15,000 bases of DNA, taken from positions 8,410,318 through 8,425,317 of the forward strand of contig NC_091577.1 in the NCBI RefSeq assembly GCF_042767895.1, given 5' to 3'. This stretch comes from Penaeus vannamei. Taxonomy: Eukaryota; Arthropoda; Malacostraca; Decapoda; Penaeidae. Below, piece by piece: positions 8,941 through 15,000 of the stretch. Both the position numbers and the translations under genes were made by a program. Each line of letters opens with the position of its first letter. The first letter of the stretch is position 1. The notes below the pieces were generated by a model. It saw nothing but the letters and a program-made list of their open reading frames with translations. It was not told the origin of the DNA and ran no database searches.

Positions 8941-9390
8941 TGTATTGTTATCTGTCTAACCCTGGGGTCCCGTCCCTGTTCATCAAGTCACTCTTAGAAT
9001 TCTGCCCTCCCTTGATGCTGGCAGGGGATACAGGTGCAAATAGACCTGGTTAACCCCTGTCAATTCAATCCCCTTAAGTGGTAGCGTGGGGGGAGACTGA
9101 ATCATTAATAGGAGTGTTCCAGTGGGAATACCACTTTCTGACGTTCAGCCTAACCATATGGTAAAATACATACTAAAAAGTAATCTAAGAAAAATACAAA
9201 AGTAAAAGAATGTGCTAAAGGCACCTGAAGTTACTGACTGTAGTATGCAAAAACTAAAAAAAAAAGACTTCCAGAGTGGAGAGCCTGGCTGAAGGCCTTA
9301 CAATTAAACAAAGACAAAACCAGCAAGTCTGGCATCAGAGCTGAAGGCTTAAAACCCCTTAAACCTAAAAGAAAAAAAATACGATAGTAT
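8941..9390 (-). repeat. 5' LTR, truncated to its last 450 bp
   Basis: It matches 817-1267 almost base for base, with around 15-20 substitutions or small gaps, for example in the poly-A run before the junction. The match stops abruptly after ACGATAGTAT at 9390. The 3' LTR continues for about 840 bp past the matching point. Coding sequence of the LINE begins immediately after. The missing part may lie beyond the window on the far side of the LINE. Confidence 0.88.
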
Positions 9391-10753
9391 TGACCAATTT
9401 CCCTCTTTTCTAGAGCTGACTTAGACGCAATCACACAGGACATCACCAACTTTAGCACAGACTACTTTTCCACTGATCCCCACTCAAGACCATTCACCTC
9501 CAATTGGGATAACCTTAAACTCACCATACTTACATCCATGAACAAACACATCCCACAGAAAACACCTTCAAATAGACATACACTTCCCTGGTTCTCCAGG
9601 GAGCTACGCAGACATCGCAAAAAGCAGCGACTCTACAGACGCGAGCAAACATACTACACTCCAGAAAATTGGACTGCTTTCAAAACTCACCAAAAAACAT
9701 TTTCCAAAAACAAAGAAAGCAGATCACAAACATATTTCCACCAACCTCGCAAACAACATCAGAAAGAACCCTAAACACTTCTTCAAATTCTTTAAGTCGT
9801 GCAGACAGGACACAACGGCGATCACAGCCTTGAAAGACTACAACACTCGTAACTGACCCAGAACTCAAATCACAATTACTCAACACACACTTCCAGTCTG
9901 TTTTCACACAAGATGATGATAATACACTTAACATTCCAGATAGACCTTATCCCCCAATCCCGCCGCTTGACATCACGACTAACGGCATACTGAAACTAAT
10001 GACTACTCTTGACACAAACAAAACCCCCATCCTTCAATCTATCTTTTCCCAATCACTCGCCTCATTCACCCGACCAACTGACTGGCTTTGTGCAAATATC
10101 ACCCCCCTCTTCAAGACAGGCGACAGAACTGACCCGATGAATTATCGCCCCATCTCTCTCACATCAATCGTCTGCAAAATTTTTGAACACAATACACAAA
10201 CACATAATGAACCACATTGATACCCACAACATCCTTACAGACTCACAACATGGTTTTTGGCCCAGACGATCATGTGAGACCCAACTAATCACCACTCATC
10301 ATGACATTGTACGACAATTAGACAGACGTGACACTAAACAAGTTGACGCCATACTACTTGACTTTGCCAAAGCCTTTGACAATGTTCCCCACAAAAGACT
10401 GACTCTTAAATTACGACATTACAGGATCACAGGACCAATACTTCACTGGATCACTGCTTTCTTGACGTGTAGGACCCAACGCGTCTTACTCGACGGAGTA
10501 TCTTCTGACCCTGTCCCTGTCTCTTCTGGTGTCCCACAAGGCACCGTTCTTGGCCCCCTTCTTTTCCTTCTGTACACAAACGATCTTCCACTTTCGACTC
10601 CTAATTCTTCTACTGGACTTTTTGCTGACAACAGCCTTTTGTAACGACCTATAAAGACTGAAGACAACTGTAGACTCCTCCAACAAAACATTGACACGCT
10701 TGAACAGTGGGAAAGACTATGGCAAATGTCCTTTAGGGCCAATAAATGTAAAG
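9391..10753 (+). pseudogene. LINE ORF2 fragment: linker and reverse transcriptase
   Basis: A non-LTR retrotransposon polyprotein lacking the endonuclease part. The linker before RT (LPWFSRELRRHRKKQRLYRR) is followed by RT: PTDWLCANITPLFKTGDRTD, MNYRPISLTSIVCKIFEH, DSQHGFWPRRSCETQL, LLDFAKAFDNVPHKRL (first catalytic Asp) and SGVPQGTVLGPLLFLLYTND. The active-site box reads FADN at 10621-10632, where FADD is expected. About 20 residues carrying the usual GPDG motif are missing after LDTNKTP near 10027. Frameshifts lie near 9740, 9840 and 10190, and TAA at 10642-10644 replaces what is probably a Tyr codon. It resembles CR1/Jockey-group LINEs. It ends at KCK, where the palindromic element inserted. 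Confidence 0.9.
10746..10753 (+). repeat. Target-site duplication, left copy (ATGTAAAG)
   Basis: Eight bases of LINE sequence directly before the palindromic element, identical to 11555-11562. Counting the duplicated bases once, the LINE frame reads through as KCKVIHFT, a normal LINE sequence at this point. Confidence 0.95.
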
Positions 10754-10998
10754 GGTAATTTTCTATATTACCTTCGCCTCTCCGATATCGATGATTTTGG
10801 TATTGTTGGATTCCTCTCACTATCCACATTGCAAATGTATAGTTTTTATTGCGTGGAAACCCCCCGTTAGCAACAAACTTGGCCCCGATAGCAGGGGAAG
10901 GCATGAAAGGTTCCAGGGTAAATGCGGGGTTAAATAACACTAATAATATAACCTACAGTGAAAATAACCATGGTTATTCACATGACTTTCCATTGCAG
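10754..10998 (+). repeat. Left inverted arm of the palindromic element
   Basis: Matches the reverse complement of 11312-11554 from the terminal GGTAATTTTC inward to TTGCAG. It contains the self-complementary word AATAACCATGGTTATT, present also in the right arm. A gap of about 40 bp in similarity (about 10901-10941) corresponds to the inner inverted end seen only in the right arm. Confidence 0.92.
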
Positions 10999-11311
10999 GG
11001 TGCTGTGCCCCCTGCAACCCCCCCCTTGGGGGGGCTGCCGCCCCCCAACCCCAGTAGAGGAAACAAAGCCTCCACCACGTATTCCCGGCAGGCTAGAGCG
11101 TTACACAATTATTGGCGATCTCGGAGCGGCGGACGTATTACATTTACCTCGTAACATTCCCACTGAATCAGCATGCTAACCTTTACATAGTCAACATTGT
11201 ATAGAGATATGATTGTAGTATAATCAGGACGAACAAGGTATACCATGAACAGAAGAGTGGCGGTGACCCTCCCTTGTCGGGTCGGCGGGTTTTGTGCCTT
11301 TTTCGATGCAT
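10999..11311. other. Unique centre of the palindromic element
   Basis: About 310 bp between the arms, with C- and G-rich runs near 11011-11050 (CCCCCCC TT GGGGGGG can fold as a hairpin). The short open frames across this stretch have no family resemblance. Nothing else was recognised. Confidence 0.7.
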
Positions 11312-11554
11312 CTGCAAGGGAAAGCCATGTGAATAACCATGGTTATTTTCACTGTGGGTTATATCATTAGGGTATTTTTCTATATTACGTACGCTGCTCC
11401 GACATCGTCGCCCCTGCTATCGGGGCCAAGTTTGCCGCTAACGGGGGGTTTCAGCGCAATAAAACCTACATATTTGGATTGTACAGAGTGAGAGGAATCC
11501 ATCAATACCAAAATCGTCGATATCGGAGAGGCGAAGGTAATATAGAAAATTACC
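11312..11554 (-). repeat. Right inverted arm, itself containing a smaller inverted-ended unit
   Basis: Inverse of the left arm. Within it, 11371-11554 begins with GGTATTTTTCTATATTACG and ends with the inverse of GGTAATTTTCTATATTACC. Over the first 40 bases, 33 match between this inner end and the outer end, so the last 184 bp have the form of a small MITE of their own. Confidence 0.9.
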
Positions 11555-11562
11555 ATGTAAAG
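11555..11562 (+). repeat. Target-site duplication, right copy (ATGTAAAG)
   Basis: Identical to 10746-10753 and followed by TTATCCATTTCACAAG, which continues the interrupted LINE codons. Confidence 0.95.
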
Positions 11563-11596
11563 TTATCCATTTCACAAGATCACACACACCCACACC
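11555..11596 (+). pseudogene. Short LINE fragment between the two DNA elements
   Basis: About 42 bp continuing the LINE frame after the palindromic element (VIHFTRSHTPTP). This is the only LINE sequence between the two insertions. Codons stay open a little further (to about 11625), but there the sequence has entered the proposed end of the next element. Confidence 0.7.
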
Positions 11597-11620
11597 GGTA
11601 GAGGTTGAAGACCGCGACGC
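11597..11620 (+). repeat. Left terminal inverted repeat of the Merlin-type element
   Basis: Starts GGTAGAG, followed by GTTGAAGACCGCGACGC (11604-11620), the inverse of 14360-14376. A 17-base exact inverted match at both junctions with LINE sequence is very unlikely by chance. Confidence 0.65.
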
Positions 11621-11807
11621 GCGTAGATAGAGGAAAATGGACACCGCCATCTTATAGAGCGGAAGAAATAGAGTAGGATAGTGATAATTTTAAGATGCAC
11701 AGGCATTATATTTACCGTTAAACGGAAAAAAAACCGCGGCGCTGCGCGCCGCGCAGAGCCTAAGTCCAAAACATCCTTCCACAGGCAGAGTTCTTTGTTT
11801 ATGTTTA

Positions 11808-11895
11808 CATTTTCTATAAGCTCGTTTTCTATATGTCTCATTTTCTGTTATTCCATTTTATATAATTGCGTTTTCTATGAAGGTCACGTTTTCGG
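11808..11895 (+). repeat. Six iterated ~15-bp repeats (CRTTTTCTATA)
   Basis: The word CRTTTTCTATA or a close variant starts at 11808, 11823, 11839, 11854, 11869 and 11887, spacings of 15, 16, 15, 15 and 18 bp. It lies in the 5' region of the Merlin-type element, about 200 bp from its left end. Repeated words in such positions in DNA transposons often bind the transposase; that role here is inference. The core TTTTCTATAT also occurs at the ends of the palindromic element. Confidence 0.75.
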
Positions 11896-12070
11896 TGCAC
11901 CACTTTCAACCAACCTGGAATCATTGCCGATTACGAATTATTTTTATACATTATTCTATGTTATTTATAATTAAATTTCCTCAATTATATTTATGCTTAT
12001 AAATTATATGTTGTATTCTGTGTAATGTGGTTAATTTACCATTACTATAATATTTATCATAACCTTGATT

Positions 12071-12084
12071 GATTGTTAACAATC
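12071..12084. repeat. Perfect 14-bp palindrome GATTGTTAACAATC
   Basis: Self-complementary across all 14 bases and located about 90 bp upstream of the transposase start codon. It could be a protein-binding site, but AT-rich palindromes of this size can arise by chance. Confidence 0.6.
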
Positions 12085-12175
12085 TAACAATGCTACTGCC
12101 TTGTTACATCAATTGCCTTCCAATCGGAACAATACCCAATCTTATTACGTAGTCACTTGCCTGTAAGCCACCGTC

Positions 12176-13229
12176 ATGGCAACTGCAAGTGATTTTTGTG
12201 CGGATTGTGACATGGGGTAAGTTTAAATGTTTATTATTCATATTATTAAATGTTTATGTATTTTAAAATATAAAATATTTTTGGCTTATATCATAATGGA
12301 TCATTTTTTTAAATTTATTATATCATGATAGGTATGGGCACTTCTGGGAAAAGTACGGCACCCAGCCTTCCCTCTTGCTCGATCTTTGCCGTACACATGG
12401 CCTCATTTTGGAGGCCATGAAATGTCCAAAATGCGACGGCGAATGCCGTCGCGATGATAATTTAAATTCATTTAGGTGCGACAAGACCCCCCCCAAAAAA
12501 AACAATCGAAAAGTTAGATGCAATTTCAAAAAATCACTTTTTAAGAACACCTGGTTTGATAATAGTAAGCTCGATTTTGAAACTAATTTAAAATTTGTTA
12601 ATTTGTATCTGCGAGAGAGGTTTTCTTACGCATCTGCACGGAGCGAGTTTAATTTCCCAAACCGGACTATTTGCGATTGGGCGAGCTTCTGCCGGGAGGT
12701 TTTAATTTTCTGGTGTTTTGAAAATCAATCCGACAAAATTGGTGGGTCAGGGGAAATTGTCGAGATTGATGAATCTAAATTTGGAAAACGTAAATATAAC
12801 GTAGGTCGTGTCATAGAAGGTCAGTGGGTTTTTGGAGGAGTATGCCGCAAGAGTAGGGATTTTTTCCTCGTTGCCGTGGAGACGCGTGACTCTCTCACTT
12901 TGCTTAACGTCATTAAGGAGCGTATCCACCCAGGGACAACGGTCATTAGTGATTGTTGGAAGGCATACAACTGTTTGGAGAAAGAGGGCTATCAACATTT
13001 AACTGTGAATCATTCATATAATTTTGTTGACCCCAAAAGTAAAGCGCACACAAACACGATCGAGCGGAAATGGAGGGAAGCGAAGATCAAAGTGCCCCGC
13101 TTCGGCAGGAGGACATACCACTTCGCCGGGTACTTGGCTAAGGCCATATTTCAAATGAAGTACCCGGCGGAGAACAAAAGATTCCATCAGTTCCTCCTTG
13201 CCGCAGCTCGCCTGTACCCTCCGCACTGA
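12176..13229 (+). CDS. Merlin-family DDE transposase, two exons
   Basis: Catalyses cut-and-paste movement of its element. Exon 1 (12176-12216) encodes 13 codons plus two bases (MATASDFCADCDM). After the 115-bp intron, exon 2 (12332-13229) completes about 312 residues. The N-terminal Cys-rich part has FCADC in exon 1, then CPKCDGEC at about residues 45-52 and further Cys at about 63 and 77, a zinc-ribbon-like arrangement. The IS1595/ISXO2-type catalytic domain follows: EIDESKFGKRKYNVGR (Asp160), WVFGGVCRKS, VISDCWKAY (Asp221) and HTNTIERKWREAK (Glu258) form the DDE triad. Length and order fit Merlin transposases. The frame has no break, unlike its neighbours, so it is young or recently active. 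Exon 2 alone lacks an ATG before Met43, which supports the splice. Confidence 0.92.
12217..12331 (+). other. Predicted GT-AG intron in the transposase gene
   Basis: The donor reads ATGGG|GTAAGT, a near-perfect consensus. The acceptor reads CATGATAG|GTATGGG after an AT-rich stretch with a T run near 12303-12310. Without splicing, exon 1 stops at once (TAA within GGTAAG). With splicing, the frame joins as CDMGYGHFWEKYG and continues into the transposase. The length of 115 bp is ordinary for animal introns. Confidence 0.8.
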
Positions 13230-14200
13230 CGGTATGTGTTAAATGTATTGATAATGTGATTTGGTTATTATTAGACATCGTGCTAATAAGGGGTGTGTTA
13301 AATTATTTTGGGCAATCCTAATTAAGGCAGCCGCGGAAAGTGTATTTTAATTATTTAATAATGTTCGTACATGCCGGGGAATTTAATATTTTGTGGGGAC
13401 CTCACTGACCGTGCTTTAATTCAAAATCAAAGGTTGCCTTTCTACAAATCTCGATGTCTTTGAGATTTCTGAAAACTAGGGCGAAATACCCCCAGGGAGA
13501 TATCGGCAACACGGACACCGGCGCGGCGCATGTTGCAGCGGCGACGAATTTTCGTTCGTCTTTCGATTTTATTCCTAAATTTTAAATTTCTATTAAACTA
13601 TTTCTCCTGTGGGGGTCTCCCCTACGTGCCCATGAAGATTGAAATGTGTAGGCGACAAAAACGAAATTGGGGCGGGTGTCTTACTTATAATTTACCCGGC
13701 GGGGAAGTCTCATAACTGAGGCGCGACAACAGGAGGTTAGTACGTTTTAATTTGTTTTAAACGATAACCGGCAAATTGCACATGTATATTGCACGGAATA
13801 TAAATCATAAATATTAATAAAATGCGTGTTACAATAAGTGTTTAATTAGAATTTTACAATATCCGCATTATTTAAAATTATTAACGGTTTGACACAAGTT
13901 CGTTGGTTATTGTTATGTTTCGGTATTCAGGTTTGTATGATTACGAATATGTGTTATAATAAAAAAATATTGTGTATCATATATCGAGTTAGTCCGCATA
14001 ACGTTTTGCGCTTGTTTAATTTAGCGGTGTTTCATTCGGCGTCCGTCTGACAAAGTTTGGCTCTTATTTTTTTATTATACGGCCTTTCTATTGTTGCCGT
14101 AATATAAATTTAGGCTCGTCTTTCATATAATTACAATTTGTATAGATGTTAAAGTGGTATTTATTTTATTTAGACATTTACAGGTTGCTATTGACATCGT
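13230..14200. other. Downstream non-coding part of the Merlin-type element
   Basis: About 970 bp, AT-rich, with no ORF that resembles a protein. A weak inverted pair lies at about 13487-13502 (ACCCCCAGGGAGA) and 13602-13618 (TCTCCTGTGGGGGT). No second gene, poly-A signal of certainty or RNA gene was recognised. Confidence 0.6.
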
Positions 14201-14359
14201 GCATCCCCCCCCCCTCCCAACGGAGCTTCGTGAGGTCGATTTATCCCCCTCATCCCTCCCCCCTCCCCCCTAGGGAATTAGGCTCTGTGAGGACAACTTC
14301 CCCTTTTGGAGGGGGGGGGTACCCCCCCCCCACATTTGGAACTTAGTCTCTGCGAGGGT
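14201..14359 (+). repeat. C/G-tract region with three imperfect ~60-bp repeats
   Basis: Runs of 7-11 C or G alternate with three copies of a GCTYYGTGAGG-like word at about 14224, 14281 and 14347, spaced 57 and 66 bp apart. The G9 and C10 runs around the central GGGTACCC can pair as a hairpin. The block lies just inside the right end of the Merlin-type element, so it may be subterminal repeat DNA. Homopolymer lengths here are also the part of the sequence most prone to assembly error. Confidence 0.7.
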
Positions 14360-14383
14360 GCGTCGCGGTCTTCAACAATTACC
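14360..14383 (-). repeat. Right terminal inverted repeat of the Merlin-type element
   Basis: The reverse complement begins GGTAATT followed by GTTGAAGACCGCGACGC, matching 11597-11620 at 21 of 24 positions. LINE codons resume immediately after, from LIFNTHTDFI onward. Confidence 0.65.
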
Positions 14384-15000
14384 CTCATCTTTAACACACA
14401 CACCGACTTCATCATTAACAAAGCCAACAGAACACTGGGGTTTCTGAGGAGGAACCTACACAACTGTACCCTGGACATTAAACACATAGCTTACAACACA
14501 CTTGTACGTCCAACACTAGAGTACTGTGCGGCTGTATGGGACCCCTACACTAAATACAACATTGAGAAACTCGAGCAGGTTAATACTAGGGCAGCCTGGT
14601 TTATTACTCAATTACTCACATACTCCTGGTATTACATCTCACATAAAAAAACAGTTTAACATGGACCTGCTCGAGTCACGAAGCCAAGCACAGACTTACA
14701 ATCATGTACAAAATCACAAACAACCTTGTAGACATCAACAAACACGAATACTTACATGCAGCACACCCACGCAACACAAGGAACTCGCACACCAGTAAAT
14801 TTGTCACATACCACACTAACACTAACTCTTACAAGCACTCATTCTTTCCACGTACCATACGCGACTGGAACAGGCTCCCACAACACATAATCGAAGATGA
14901 CACTTAAAACTTTCACAAACAAACTAAATACACTTAACAATACAAACGCCTTCACAAACACCAACACTTCCGCTTGCACCTTGATCCTTCCCCCTTTCCC
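14384..15000 (+). pseudogene. LINE ORF2 C-terminal region, interrupted continuation
   Basis: Continuation of the LINE from the left: FNTHTDFIINKANRTLGFL, RRNLHNCTLDIKHIAYNTLV, RPTLEYCAAVWDPYTKYN, and near the C-terminus FFPRTIRDWNRLPQHIIEDD. This is the conserved thumb and C-terminal block that follows RT in CR1/Jockey-like LINEs, where the WNRLP motif is typical. Frameshifts fall near 14620, 14695 and 14897. Coding-like sequence (LKTFTNKLNTLN) continues nearly to the window edge, so the 3' end, its tail repeat and the rest of the interrupted LTR are outside the window. Confidence 0.88.

Larger units (their letters stand above)
817..9390 (-). mobile_element. Ty3/Gypsy-type LTR retrotransposon, decayed, 5' LTR truncated
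   Basis: Direct repeats at 817-1267 and 8941-9390 (about 96% alike by eye) flank gag and pol reading on the minus strand. The domain order Gag zinc knuckle, protease, RT, RNase H, integrase is that of Ty3/Gypsy. No envelope-like frame exists between integrase and the 3' LTR. The full 3' LTR appears to be about 1,289 bp, so only about a third of the 5' LTR survives in the window before the LINE begins at 9391. No target-site duplication can be tested because the outer end of the 5' LTR is missing. Gag and pol carry several stops and frameshifts, so this copy is non-autonomous. Confidence 0.93.
10754..11554. mobile_element. Non-autonomous palindromic DNA transposon (801 bp, MITE-like)
   Basis: Ends are GGTAATTTTCTATATTACC and its inverse. 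Inverted arms of about 245 bp (10754-10998 and 11312-11554) surround a unique centre of about 310 bp. The flanks carry a perfect 8-bp duplication. There is no meaningful ORF. Eight-base duplications with ends starting GG fit the Merlin superfamily (8-9 bp), though hAT and P elements also make 8-bp duplications; hAT ends usually start CA/TA, which these do not. A Merlin transposase lies nearby, but relatedness of the ends is not established. The classification is inferred; the insertion itself is certain. Confidence 0.93.
11621..12175. other. Upstream non-coding region of the transposase gene
   Basis: About 555 bp with no ORF of interest. Near 11737-11757 there is a GC-rich hairpin (CGCGGCG, a 5-base loop, CGCCGCG). 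At 11808-11895 there is a run of 15-bp repeats, listed separately. A perfect 14-bp palindrome, GATTGTTAACAATC, sits at 12071-12084, about 90 bp before the start codon. The promoter is presumably in this region, but no definite TATA or initiator can be named. Confidence 0.6.
11597..14383 (+). mobile_element. Merlin (IS1595/IS1016-like) DNA transposon, about 2.8 kb
   Basis: An insertion separating two LINE pieces and carrying an intact Merlin-type transposase. The left end at 11597-11620 and right end at 14360-14383 are inverted copies matching at 21 of 24 bases, with a perfect core GTTGAAGACCGCGACGC. Like the palindromic element, both ends begin GGTA, and the right end begins GGTAATT. The flanking octamers (CCCACACC and CTCATCTT) do not match, and some LINE codons seem to be lost, so the exact boundaries are uncertain. 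Beyond the ends the two arms do not resemble each other. It is relatively long for the family because of about 1.1 kb of non-coding sequence after the gene. Confidence 0.72.

Noticed and set aside
10443..10940. Minus-strand frame of 165 codons
   Set aside because: It is antisense to the LINE reverse transcriptase and runs into the unrelated palindromic element.
10849..11179. Two plus-strand frames in the palindromic element
   Set aside because: They cross the arm-centre boundary and include translated C/G tracts; there is no family resemblance.
13530..13715. Short plus-strand frame after the transposase as a second Merlin gene
   Set aside because: Only about 60 codons, in AT-rich non-coding sequence with no recognisable motif.

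Overview
This window is a nest of eukaryotic transposable elements with no recognisable host gene. A spliced transposase gene with a GT-AG intron, long AT- and GT-rich microsatellites, a Ty3/Gypsy-type LTR retrotransposon, a non-LTR retrotransposon (LINE) with a CR1/Jockey-like reverse transcriptase and a Merlin (IS1595/IS1016-like) DNA transposon together point to an animal nuclear genome. An invertebrate is most likely. The species cannot be named from the sequence.

Layout from left to right. Positions 1-540 are microsatellite, and 541-816 is unremarkable flank. Positions 817-9390 hold one minus-strand Ty3/Gypsy element. Its 3' LTR (about 817-2105) is followed by a purine-rich (minus-strand) tract, an array of about 71-bp tandem repeats, pol (3042-6838: protease, RT, RNase H, integrase), gag (6684-8356), an 18-bp tandem array, a leader with a possible primer-binding site, and the first 450 bp of the 5' LTR (8941-9390). 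The copy is dead: gag and pol carry stops and frameshifts, and RT has an internal deletion. From 9391 to the window end there is a plus-strand LINE whose 5' end abuts the truncated LTR. The simplest reading is that a 5'-truncated LINE landed in the 5' LTR.

Two DNA elements then split the LINE. The first is an 801-bp palindromic non-autonomous element (10754-11554) with 245-bp inverted arms, flanked by a perfect 8-bp duplication (ATGTAAAG). Reading across its two flanks gives back the LINE reading frame. The second lies at about 11597-14383 and carries an intact two-exon Merlin-family transposase (12176-13229). It is bounded by inverted copies of GTTGAAGACCGCGACGC but has no clear target-site duplication. 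The LINE resumes at about 14384 and runs off the window.

Functionally, the only gene that looks intact is the Merlin transposase. Gag-Pol and the LINE ORF are decayed. The inferred order of events is Gypsy insertion, then LINE insertion into its LTR, then the palindromic element and the Merlin element into the LINE. The most interesting features are the exactly dated palindromic element with its nested inverted ends, the intron-containing Merlin transposase preceded by a run of 15-bp repeats, and the two unrelated tandem arrays flanking the coding part of the Gypsy element.
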